From a bacterium (lineage in GTDB: Bacteria; Latescibacterota; Latescibacteria; Latescibacterales; Latescibacteraceae): 64,000 nucleotides of DNA. Below, in pieces: positions 53,821 to 61,577 of the stretch. The notes beneath the pieces are model-generated. The model was not told the DNA's origin. It saw nothing but the letters and a program-made list of their open reading frames with translations, and did not search any database. Position numbers and translations under genes: made by a program. Location: positions 4,480 through 68,479 of the forward strand of contig JAJFUH010000047.1 of assembly GCA_021372535.1 (NCBI GenBank). The letters are read 5' to 3'. Numbering within the stretch: position 1 is the stretch's first letter; every line of letters begins with the position of its first letter.

Positions 53821-53902
53821 GTCACCCCGAACTTGTTTCGGGGCCTATCGGCCTTTGCCGGAATAACGCTCCGGATAGATGCCGAACCAAGTTCGGCATG
53901 AC
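53821..53902. repeat. Inverted palindromic repeat pair upstream of the GIY-YIG gene
   Basis: A direct unit, GTCACCCCGAACTTGTTTCG plus GGGCCTATC (53821-53849), is followed by an inverted unit reading GTCATGCCGAACTTGGTTCG plus GCATCTATC on the minus strand (53874-53902). Both units share the GAACTTG core and a CTATC tail. Confidence 0.8.
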
Positions 53903-53941
53903 GGCGTTATTCATAATATAATTATGGCAGAAAAATATAAC

Positions 53942-54230
53942 ATGTCAAAAGGTTATGTGTATATTCTCACCAACTTTAGTAAAACAACACTCTATATTGG
54001 TATTACGAGCAATCTTGCCAAAAGAATAGACGAACATTGTAGTGAAGATGGTTCAAAGTTCACAAAAAAAGTATAAATGCAAGTATCTGGTTTATTATGA
54101 AGTGTTTGACAGGATTGTTGATGCCATCGAACGAGAAAAACAATTGAAAAACTGGCATCGTGAATGGAAATTGAACTTGATAAAAAGCGTAAATCCGGAA
54201 ATGCTTGATTTAAGCGGCGAATTGTTTTAA
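53942..54230 (+). pseudogene. GIY-YIG endonuclease-family gene with a +1 frameshift
   Basis: Frame 1 from ATG 53942 gives the GIY-YIG N-terminus (SKGYVYILTN, LYIGITSNLAKRIDEH) but stops at 54076 just after KFTKKV. Frame 2 carries the rest: YKCKYLVYYEVFDRIVDAIE, REKQLKNWHREWKLNLIK, then NPEMLDLSGELF. The whole is 289 bases, one more than 96 codons. The break falls in a run of seven A (54064-54070); six A would restore FTKKYKCKYLVYYE, the usual family sequence of about 95 aa. It may be a real pseudogene, a phase-variable tract or a sequencing error. ATG 53924 is an alternative start. Confidence 0.8.
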
Positions 54231-54259
54231 AGAACACTATAAAACCGGAGGAACAGCCC

Positions 54260-54376
54260 GTCACCCCGAACTTGTTTCGGGGTCTATCTTCTATAACATG
54301 TGTGTTTTTTGTATACATGGTGAAAAATTTTTTCTGTTTCTTTTAACAATAGATGCTGAAACAAGTTCAGCATGAC
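54260..54376. repeat. Inverted palindromic repeat pair downstream of the GIY-YIG gene
   Basis: A direct unit, GTCACCCCGAACTTGTTTCG plus GGGTCTATC (54260-54288), is followed by an inverted unit reading GTCATGCTGAACTTGTTTCA plus GCATC on the minus strand (54352-54376). The arrangement mirrors the pair upstream, so four units bracket the nuclease gene symmetrically. Confidence 0.8.
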
Positions 54377-54527
54377 GAAGAACTCTCCATAAGAGAATTT
54401 ATTCATGAACCTTATCAAAGAAATTTAAAATATCCGCTGTGTGGCTTGCACAATTATCAACCCCGAAAGGATAGATTTTATAATCATTTCATATGTTTGC
54501 CAACATTTTTGAACCAGGAGGTCTATC

Positions 54528-55847
54528 GTGAAGAAGCTGTCGAGGAGAAATGTATTGAAAACCGGGGCGTTGGTAGCTGCCGGAGCCGCGGGGGCGGGAA
54601 CGGGAGTTCGCCGGTCATTGGCAGCCGACCGGGCCGGTACACGGTTCAACTGCGGTCAAACAGTTGATTTCGGCGAGCAGTATTATAGCACCATGAAGTC
54701 CATGGTCGAGCGAATCCGTCTGACCGAAATGGGTCTCATCGGCGACCTGACAAGCCGTATGGCCGATGCGGTGAACAAGGGCGGGAACGGATGGATGCAT
54801 GCCCAGGCCGGTCATATGGGGTATGTCGAGTTCAAGGAGGAGAACAAAGGGAATCCCGGAATCCTCAGGAGCAGTACTGTGTGGAACGGCGGCGATTACG
54901 ACAAGATGAAATCCGGCGATGTGCTCATGACCAATTATGTCAACGAGGACGTCCGTGCCGCCCGCGACCGTGGGGTATATGTCGTCGGCGTCCCTGTGTG
55001 TTATGTGGACAACGAATGGGCACCTCGCGGTTTTGTACAGCCGAATGTCAACAACTGGCTCCTCAAGGATGTGTCGAATGTGATACTCCAGAGCTACGTT
55101 CCCTATCAACAGGGAATTGTCGAGTGTCCGCAGATACCGGAGATGAAACTCTGCCCGAGCGCTGCGAACTCGCTCAACACCCTGTACTGGATGTTCCAGT
55201 CCGAGGTTGCCTGTAAAGTCAAGGATAAGAAGGCGAAACCTGTCGATTACTCTCTCCGGTATATCGACACCATTCTCGAACGTATTTCCGAAGCCTATAG
55301 TCTCCAGAAAGACTACATGTTCGACCATGCCGCAACCGTAGCGAAGAGAATCGGCAAGGGCGGTCATTACCATGTCCGGAGCGAGCACCGGGGTGTGGAA
55401 AGCGAATCGAACGGCGTCGCCATGGGGCCGATGATGACCAATGCGTTCCGTGAGGACAGGAAAAAGGGTGATGTCCACCTGTTTGCCGCAATCGAGCCCG
55501 ATGATGCAACCATCGTCAAGGAGGCGAAGGATGCAAAGGATCTGGGCATGTTTGTCGTTTCCATCGCATCGGGAAATTCAAACGAGCTTCGGAAGTATTC
55601 CGATGTATTCATCGACAATCTGAGCCCGGAAGGTGCAGGACTATTCGAAATCAAGGGTTTCGACAAAAAAGTTGCGGTGGCAGCCGGTGTCATGAACAAT
55701 TGGCTCATGTGGATTTTTACATCCCAGTTCGTCGATGAGATGGTACGGCGCGGCTGGGTTCCCTGGTTCTGGATGGGAGGATACACCGTCGGCGGCTCGG
55801 AATATAACAAGGGTGTCCGGCCATTTTTCATGAAGCGGGGATTCTGA
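54528..55847 (+). CDS. Tat-exported SIS-domain-like protein, paralogue 1
   Basis: 439 residues with an AGGAGG ribosome site and twin-arginine leader (KLSRRNVLKTG, then ALVAAGAAGAGTG). The body has two SIS (phosphosugar isomerase-type) halves. The first shows LTEMGLIGDLTSRMADAVNK and KSGDVLMTNYVNEDVRAARD. The second shows KKGDVHLFAAIEPDDATIVK and YSDVFIDNLSPEGAGL. SIS domains normally bind phosphosugars in the cytoplasm, so a Tat signal is unusual. The C-terminus (RRGWVPWFWMGGY) is shared with its paralogue. Substrate unknown. Confidence 0.75.
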   Translation: MKKLSRRNVLKTGALVAAGAAGAGTGVRRSLAADRAGTRFNCGQTVDFGEQYYSTMKSMVERIRLTEMGLIGDLTSRMADAVNKGGNGWMHAQAGHMGYVEFKEENKGNPGILRSSTVWNGGDYDKMKSGDVLMTNYVNEDVRAARDRGVYVVGVPVCYVDNEWAPRGFVQPNVNNWLLKDVSNVILQSYVPYQQGIVECPQIPEMKLCPSAANSLNTLYWMFQSEVACKVKDKKAKPVDYSLRYIDTILERISEAYSLQKDYMFDHAATVAKRIGKGGHYHVRSEHRGVESESNGVAMGPMMTNAFREDRKKGDVHLFAAIEPDDATIVKEAKDAKDLGMFVVSIASGNSNELRKYSDVFIDNLSPEGAGLFEIKGFDKKVAVAAGVMNNWLMWIFTSQFVDEMVRRGWVPWFWMGGYTVGGSEYNKGVRPFFMKRGF

Positions 55848-55973
55848 CAGGAGTATCCGGACGGAGCTGCTGCGGGGAATCGTGCATGATTTTCCGTGCG
55901 GCCCGGCGCCGGATACGCTGAGCAGTTGTTGTTCACAGAGAACGAATGGGGTACATACATAAGGAGTAGTGAT

Positions 55974-57293
55974 ATGGCAAAGCTTTCGAGAAGAAATATC
56001 CTCAAGACCGGCGCAGTTCTTGCCGCGGGTGCTGCGGGCACGGGAACAGGTGTCCGTTATGCCGATGCCGCTGATCGCGCCGGATCGAAATACAACTGGG
56101 GACACACCATGGATTTCGGCGAGCAGTACTATGTCCGGGTCAGGGAAATTCTGGGGAGTATCGCACGAAATGAGATGGGTCTCATCGGCGATCTTTCAAC
56201 CCGCATGGCCGGGGCCATCACAAAGGGCGGGAACGTGTGGTACCATGCCCATGAAGGACACATGTGCTATGAAGAGTTCAACATGGAAAATAAGGGGAAT
56301 CCTAAAATCATCATGAGCCACACGCGGAAAAGCGACGATGATTTCCCCAAAATGCAGGCCGGCGATGTTCTCGTGACCAACTTCGTCAACGAGAATGTCC
56401 GCGCCGCCCGCGACAAGGGTGTATATGTTGTTGGTGTGCCGGTCAATTACATCGACAACGAATGGTCTCCCCGCGGTTTTGTGTCGCCGAATGTCAACAA
56501 CTGGCTTCTTGGGGATGTATCGAGTATAATCCTCCAGAGCTATATTCCCTACACGCAGGGAGTCGTCGACTGTCCGGAGATTCCCGAAATGAAGCTCTGC
56601 CCGAGCTCGGCAAATTCTCTCGCGTCCCTCTTCTGGATGTTTCAGGTCGAGGTCGCCAACAAGCTCAAAAACAAGAATGCCCAGCCGGTCGACAAGTCCG
56701 CCTTCTTTATGGGCACGCTCCTTGGCCGTCTGGACGATGCATTCCGTCTTCAGAAGAATTACATGTTCGACCATGCCCCGACTGTCGCTGAAAAAATCGG
56801 GAACGGCGCCCATTACCATGTGACGACCGACCATCCCGGTGTCCAGAGCGAATCGAACGGTGTGGCCATGGGGCCGATGATGACCAACGCCTTCCGCAAT
56901 GACATGAAAAAGGGCGATGTCCACCTTCTCGCGACAATCGAACCCGATTCACAGAAGATTGTCGACGAGGCGAAAAAAGCCCGTGAGACGGGCATGTTCA
57001 TTGTTTCCATCGCGCCGGGAAACTCCCTCCATCTCCGGCAGTATTCCGATGTGTTCATCGACAATTACTGCCCCGAAGGCGGGGGTCTCGTTGAAATTTC
57101 CGGTATCCCGGAGAAGGTCGGTACTCCCGGCGGCATCATGAATAACATACTCATGTGGGTCTTCACCGCGCAGTTCATCGACGAGATGGTCCGCCGCGGC
57201 TGGATACCATGGTTCTGGCTTGGATTCTATCAGGTCGGCGGCCGTGAGTACGACGAGGCGGTAAAACTGTATTTCCAGCGGCAGGGTTTCTGA
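55974..57293 (+). CDS. Tat-exported SIS-domain-like protein, paralogue 2
   Basis: 439 residues, exactly the length of its upstream paralogue, from ATG 55974 with an AAGGAG ribosome site. The twin-arginine leader is KLSRRNILKTG. Blocks shared with paralogue 1 include RAGxxxNxGxTxDFGEQYY, EMGLIGDLSTRMA, VYVVGVPVNYIDNEWSPRGF, NVNNWLL, IPEMKLCPSSANSLASLFWM, and ESNGVAMGPMMTNAFR. The differences are spread along the sequence and not confined to one domain, which suggests divergence after an old duplication. A hairpin follows the stop. Confidence 0.75.
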   Translation: MAKLSRRNILKTGAVLAAGAAGTGTGVRYADAADRAGSKYNWGHTMDFGEQYYVRVREILGSIARNEMGLIGDLSTRMAGAITKGGNVWYHAHEGHMCYEEFNMENKGNPKIIMSHTRKSDDDFPKMQAGDVLVTNFVNENVRAARDKGVYVVGVPVNYIDNEWSPRGFVSPNVNNWLLGDVSSIILQSYIPYTQGVVDCPEIPEMKLCPSSANSLASLFWMFQVEVANKLKNKNAQPVDKSAFFMGTLLGRLDDAFRLQKNYMFDHAPTVAEKIGNGAHYHVTTDHPGVQSESNGVAMGPMMTNAFRNDMKKGDVHLLATIEPDSQKIVDEAKKARETGMFIVSIAPGNSLHLRQYSDVFIDNYCPEGGGLVEISGIPEKVGTPGGIMNNILMWVFTAQFIDEMVRRGWIPWFWLGFYQVGGREYDEAVKLYFQRQGF

Positions 57294-57342
57294 TCGTACC
57301 GGAACTCTGATTGTAACGGATGATGCGGATGACAATGTATTC

Positions 57343-57378
57343 AACAAGGGGGTGGATATGCGTGTCCGCTCCCTTGTT
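57343..57378 (+). terminator. Hairpin after the SIS pair
   Basis: AACAAGGG pairs with CCCTTGTT, and an inner GGAT/GTCC stem extends it. The tail TGTAATAG lacks a T-run, so termination efficiency is uncertain. Confidence 0.4.
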
Positions 57379-57382
57379 TGTA

Positions 57383-57418
57383 ATAGACAGGATTTACATG
57401 ATAGACAGGATTTATATC
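57383..57418. repeat. Two tandem copies of an 18-bp unit
   Basis: ATAGACAGGATTTACATG is followed directly by ATAGACAGGATTTATATC (two mismatches). It lies in the 282-bp gap before the HicBA genes. Confidence 0.7.
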
Positions 57419-57575
57419 TTTTTGCATTGTTCATGGTTGACGTATTGCAGGGTATTGTGTATTTTAAAAATACATAAACATGTGTGAAGATTATTGACGT
57501 ATTCGGGATTGATACAACGACAAAGAAAGCAGTTGTATTATTTGAGATATTTGTAAAATGTGAGAGGTGAATAGT

Positions 57576-57845
57576 ATGAGTGAAATCATGGTACATATAC
57601 AGATCGAGCCGCTCGATGAAGGCGGGTATCTGGCGACCAGTGATGACCTTGAGGGATTGATTGCCCAGGGCCGTACCGTCGCCGAAACGATGGAGATCGC
57701 CCAGGATGTCGCCCGAAAGCTTATCGAAGCGCACCTTGAACACGGCGATCCTCTACCCCCTGCTGTTTCTGCTGCGCTGGCGCGGAAAGAAGAAAAGGTG
57801 ACAGCGTTTATTCCGGTTGTGGTGAGTGAGGTTTCGCCTGCATGA
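57576..57845 (+). CDS. hicB: HicB-family antitoxin
   Basis: 89 residues from ATG 57576 (AGAGGTG ribosome site; GTG 57567 is less likely). The partial RNase-H-like HicB fold is indicated by IEPLDEGGYLATSDDLEGLI, AQGRTVAETMEIAQDVARKL, then HGDPLPPAVS. Antitoxins of this type bind and neutralise HicA and repress their own operon. There is no obvious C-terminal DNA-binding domain, so it is the short HicB form. The antitoxin gene precedes the toxin and overlaps it by 4 bases, the reverse of the classical hicA-hicB order but common in HicB-short pairs. Confidence 0.87.
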   Translation: MSEIMVHIQIEPLDEGGYLATSDDLEGLIAQGRTVAETMEIAQDVARKLIEAHLEHGDPLPPAVSAALARKEEKVTAFIPVVVSEVSPA

Positions 57846-58072
57846 GCCGTTTGTCCGCTATGACATATCGAAACGTCATTCACGCTTTAAGGGCAGTCGG
57901 ATTTGTATTCGAGCGCCAGGCCAAAGGCAGCCATGAAATCTGGCGACATCCGGAGACGCGGCGGTATGTCACTGTACCCAACCATTCAGGAACGATGCCT
58001 GTGGCAACGGTACGGGCGATTATCCGGCAGACGGGATTGACTATAGAGAAATTCATGAAGATTACCGAATGA
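57842..58072 (+). CDS. hicA: HicA-family mRNA interferase toxin
   Basis: 76 residues starting at an ATGA overlap with the hicB stop. The HicA double-stranded RNA-binding-like fold is indicated by TYRNVIHALRAVGFVFERQ, then the catalytic histidine motif KGSHEIWRHPE, then TVPNHSGTMPVATVRAIIRQ and a C-terminal helix. The conserved His is present, so the toxin is probably active. Confidence 0.88.
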   Translation: MSRLSAMTYRNVIHALRAVGFVFERQAKGSHEIWRHPETRRYVTVPNHSGTMPVATVRAIIRQTGLTIEKFMKITE

Positions 58073-58172
58073 CTACTTCACATCTTCCTTAACTCTACCA
58101 ATCCGTAAAAAACGAAGGCAAAATATTACAAATTAAACATTAACAATTATATCGAAGTAAAAAGGAGTTCTT

Positions 58173-59216
58173 ATGTCTGAAGTTGTGACTTTCGGAGAGG
58201 TGATGATACGGCTCATGCCTGTCGAGCACCTGCCCTTCGAGGAAGCCGATATGCTCTATTCACTCGTCGGCGGGTCGGAATACAATATGGCCGTATCGTG
58301 CAGACGGATGGGGCATTCCGCCGTGTTCGTCACTGTTGTTCCCGATAACCCGTACGGCGCACGTATCATAGCCCAGTGTGACCGTCACGCAATCGGCGGC
58401 GGCATCAAAAAAGTGAAATTCGACGGTCTCGGACGCGTACGGATGGGGCAGTACCTTGTCGAGCAGGGATACGGTTCCCGCGGGGATGTTGTAACCTACG
58501 ACCGGTACGGCTCCGCGATCTCGCAGGTGAAAAAGGGCGATTTCGACTGGAAAGAGATTTTCAAGGGCGCGAAGTGGTTCCATTTCTCGGGAATCACCCC
58601 AGCGCTCGGTGCGAACGTCGCCGAGGTATGCATGGAAGCCTGCGAGACAGCCCGCTCCATGGGGCTTAAAATATCTATCGACCTCAACTACCGGGGGAAG
58701 CTCTGGACGAAGGATCAGGCCAGGAAGACCATGTCTGAGATTGTTGGGTATGTCGATATTGTCATTGGCAATGAAGAGGACTGCGCCACCTGTCTCGGCA
58801 TCGTTCCGGAGGGCGTTGACGACAACTACAAAGACCTGAAAACCGGGGCGTACAAGGTCGTCGCCGATAAGGTATTCTCCCGGTGGGGCAATGTAAAAAT
58901 GGTCGCGACAACACTCAGGGAGGTAATACAGGCGAATATCAACATGTGGCGTGCCATCGTGGTTGACCGTGCCAGCGGAAAGCTCTTTGAATCGAAAAAG
59001 TACGAGGTTCATGTCATCGACCGCCTCGGCGGCGGCGATTCATTCAGCGGAGCGTTGGTAAGCGGTCTTATCGAGGGTATGGATACCCAGGATGCCCTCG
59101 AGCTCGCTGTCGCCTGGTCGAATCTGACGCACACCTATGTTGGCGACATCTGCATGGCCACGCGCGGAATGGCTGAAAAAATTGCAGCCGGCGGCGGAGC
59201 GAGAGTTCAGCGATAA
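58173..59216 (+). CDS. kdgK: 2-keto-3-deoxygluconate kinase (PfkB family)
   Basis: 347 residues with an AAGGAG ribosome site. PfkB-family sugar kinase motifs: N-terminal VTFGEVMIRLMPVEHLPFEE, the substrate-proximal LVGGSEYNMAVSCRRMG, and the C-terminal active-site loop DRLGGGDSFSGALVSGL containing the catalytic Asp. The GEVMIRLxP opening is typical of KDG kinases, which phosphorylate 2-keto-3-deoxygluconate from uronic acid and sugar-acid breakdown. Related ribokinase-type substrates cannot be excluded. GGGD instead of GAGD is a common variant. It may share function with the uronic-acid polysaccharide degradation suggested by the heparinase-like gene. Confidence 0.88.
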   Translation: MSEVVTFGEVMIRLMPVEHLPFEEADMLYSLVGGSEYNMAVSCRRMGHSAVFVTVVPDNPYGARIIAQCDRHAIGGGIKKVKFDGLGRVRMGQYLVEQGYGSRGDVVTYDRYGSAISQVKKGDFDWKEIFKGAKWFHFSGITPALGANVAEVCMEACETARSMGLKISIDLNYRGKLWTKDQARKTMSEIVGYVDIVIGNEEDCATCLGIVPEGVDDNYKDLKTGAYKVVADKVFSRWGNVKMVATTLREVIQANINMWRAIVVDRASGKLFESKKYEVHVIDRLGGGDSFSGALVSGLIEGMDTQDALELAVAWSNLTHTYVGDICMATRGMAEKIAAGGGARVQR

Positions 59217-59252
59217 ACCATGTTTATACCGATCATGTATCTTTTCAATTCG

Positions 59253-59279
59253 GGGCGCCCGTTTTTTTCACGGGCGCCC
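59253..59279 (+). terminator. Hairpin after kdgK
   Basis: GGGCGCCCG and CGGGCGCCC form a 9-bp stem with the T-run inside the loop, followed by TTAATATTTC. It is stable, but the trailing T-run is weak. Confidence 0.55.
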
Positions 59280-59340
59280 TTAATATTTCTTCCGTTTGTG
59301 CCGATAGGAATATCAGAACGGTTACAGGAAGGACGGGAAT

Positions 59341-59886
59341 ATGAACGGTGCCATTTCCGGTGTTCGAGACGCATCTGTTTCCGCGGATATGCGTGGCCTG
59401 ACACAGCAGACGAATGGAAAAGAAACTGCCGAATCGTCTCTGGTTGAAAACATCTTAAACAAACAATCAGCCACAGTACGACGGAGTGTATTCACCCTCA
59501 AGCAGAATCCTGAGCCGTTACCTCCGGCACTCGGAACAACGGAAGTTCTGCCTTTGTACTACAAGATGAGCGACCGGTCGGCCATAATCCAACAGCGTGC
59601 TTTTACCAGGGAACAGATTCCCGAGCCTCTGCCTCCCGCTGTCGGCTCGACCGACATATTTGCCTTCAAAAGCCTCATTTCGCAGCAGCCCGCCATGGAG
59701 CAGCGCAGCCAGTTTCTTCTGGAACAGACTCCCCCGCCAATGCCCTCCAAAATCGGTGAAGAAGACCTTCCCGGCGGATTTAAAAAAGAAAATATTCTTA
59801 ACGGACAGCCGCGGCCTCTCTATGGTCTTGTCCGTGGAATAGTCGAAATCGAGGATGTAATTGTCCTGTTCGATATACGGGCATGA
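59341..59886 (+). CDS. Protein with three internal PxPLPPAxG-type repeats, function unknown
   Basis: 181 residues with an AAGGACGGGAAT upstream region. After a polar N-terminus, three tandem units of about 45 residues occur. Each runs QSA-x-x-x-RR/QR, a hydrophobic F-x-x-x-Q, then a proline motif: NPEPLPPALGTTE, IPEPLPPAVGSTD, and a diverged TPPPMPSKIGEED. The proline motifs could bind SH3-like or other proline-recognising partners. There is no signal peptide or membrane segment. I do not recognise the family. Confidence 0.6.
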   Translation: MNGAISGVRDASVSADMRGLTQQTNGKETAESSLVENILNKQSATVRRSVFTLKQNPEPLPPALGTTEVLPLYYKMSDRSAIIQQRAFTREQIPEPLPPAVGSTDIFAFKSLISQQPAMEQRSQFLLEQTPPPMPSKIGEEDLPGGFKKENILNGQPRPLYGLVRGIVEIEDVIVLFDIRA

Positions 59887-60056
59887 TGCGGGCTGACATC
59901 CCTTTTTTCAAATCCTTTAAGAAATGATACGTTCATAGCCATGAATGGAATGTAATCACGCCGATTGATGTGTAAATCATCATTCCCGATTGACAATTCC
60001 ATAGTGAATGGTATTATTTACAGCATATTTTTAACCCGATCTATTCATGGATTATA

Positions 60057-60350
60057 ATAGAACGCGGATTTATACGGATCGGATGGTTTTTTACGTATTT
60101 GTTGTTATATATCATTTTTTGAATATGTGCTGTTTATAGATACTAACTATAGTATAAATAATCTATTATATCTCTTTGTGTTTTTGTGTCTTTGTGGTTG
60201 AATATTTTTTTATAAATATCCCTCATGACCATCTTTGATCACAACAAAGGACGAAAAGGTGTTTTCAGATAAATTGAGAGTTTTTTCTCCGTGTCCCGTT
60301 GGTGAATTATTAAATTAATCCGGGATAACTGTTTGACTTCAAATGCTTTA
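60057..60350. repeat. Interspersed repeat block, copy 3
   Basis: AGAACGCGGATTTATACGG, TTTGTGTTTTTGTGTCTTTG, CATGACCATCTTTGATC, GTGTTTTCAGATAAATTGAG and TTTTCTCCGTGTCCCG repeat the block order seen at 29600-29900. It fills most of the 502-bp gap upstream of the secreted CBM9/PKD gene. No gene is visible in the remainder. Confidence 0.65.
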
Positions 60351-60388
60351 TAAAATTTTACTATTTCTCAAATGAAAGGAATGTTTTC

Positions 60389-61477
60389 ATGGTGAGAACG
60401 AGTATCCTGATTCTATCTGTCTGGATGGTAACGCTCTCGACAGCGAATGCCCTTGAACGGCCGGGAGTCGAGTTTAAAATTTTCCAGTTTCCCCGGAACA
60501 TGATGCCCAGCATCGACGGCGATACAAAAGACTGGGATATCGTGCCGAAAGAGTATGCCATCGGGCTGGATCAGCTTGTCGATACGACTTACGGGATGAA
60601 AACAGATCCGAAGGACAAGGATGTTACCGTGAGGATCGGCTGGGTGAAAGGAATGAACAGACTCTACTTCCTGTACGAGGCTTATGACGATTACTGGGAT
60701 TTCGACAGTTCCGGTATCGACAACGACATTTTCGAACTCGTTGTGGACGGCGATCTTTCCGGTGGCCCGCTGATCACGGAGTTCCATCCCGCGGATTCGC
60801 TCCTCACAAAATGGGAACGGTACGCACGGTTTCATGGCGTTCATGCCCAGAATTATCACATATTCACCCCTGCCGAGAACAAATCGTGGACGATGGTGTG
60901 GGGATGCCAGCCCTGGATTTACGAGTTTCCTTATGCAAATGCGGCGTATTCGTATAATTTCAAACATGGCGAAAGCGGGAAACTCGTTCTCGAATTCTGG
61001 ATCACTCCTTTTGATTATGCGCCAATCGAAAGCCCCTCGCGTGCAGTCGAGTCGAAACTCACCGAGAATTCCATCATCGGTGTTTCATGGAGTATTCTTG
61101 AATATGACGGCGTTCATGATTCGGGCAGATACAAGGCGTTCTGGAACCTTTCGCATAAAACCACCATGTACGGGAATGCCTCCGATCTCTGCGCTTTCAG
61201 GCTCATGCCCCTCGAAAAGCGCTTTCGGAAGCCGATCGAGGCGCAATGGTCGTTCGTTATCGCGGATATGGATCGCCGTGTCGTAGCGTTCAAGGATGAA
61301 TCGTACGGCACTGTCACTTCGTGGGAGTGGGATTTCGGCGATGGCGTCAAATCATCCGAGCAGAATCCGGTGCATATCTATGAAAAAGAGGGAAGGTATA
61401 CCGTTGTCGTGCTCACCGTAAAGGGGCCGGACGGCACATCACAGCTGGCAAAGGTCTGGGATGTAGCGGTAAAATGA
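60389..61477 (+). CDS. Secreted protein with CBM9-like and PKD domains
   Basis: 362 residues with signal peptide ILILSVWMVTLSTANA. The first about 250 residues show the pattern of CBM9/DOMON-like sugar-binding sandwiches: SIDGDTKDWDIVPKEYAI, MNRLYFLYEAYDDYWDFD and a NDIFELVVDGDLSGG segment. The C-terminal 80 residues are a PKD domain (TSWEWDFGDGVKSSEQNPVH, YEKEGRYTVVVLTVKGPDG). Such proteins bind polysaccharide at the cell surface or extracellularly. It may help in glycan capture alongside the secreted hydrolase and lyase-like proteins of the window. Confidence 0.82.
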   Translation: MVRTSILILSVWMVTLSTANALERPGVEFKIFQFPRNMMPSIDGDTKDWDIVPKEYAIGLDQLVDTTYGMKTDPKDKDVTVRIGWVKGMNRLYFLYEAYDDYWDFDSSGIDNDIFELVVDGDLSGGPLITEFHPADSLLTKWERYARFHGVHAQNYHIFTPAENKSWTMVWGCQPWIYEFPYANAAYSYNFKHGESGKLVLEFWITPFDYAPIESPSRAVESKLTENSIIGVSWSILEYDGVHDSGRYKAFWNLSHKTTMYGNASDLCAFRLMPLEKRFRKPIEAQWSFVIADMDRRVVAFKDESYGTVTSWEWDFGDGVKSSEQNPVHIYEKEGRYTVVVLTVKGPDGTSQLAKVWDVAVK

Positions 61478-61577
61478 CCGGTTGTTTCCCGGCTGATAAA
61501 AATTGTCTCGAAAAGCATTAAAGCCGCGAGAATCCGTGGATTATTGAATATGGTAAATAACCGGCTTCATGCATTGT

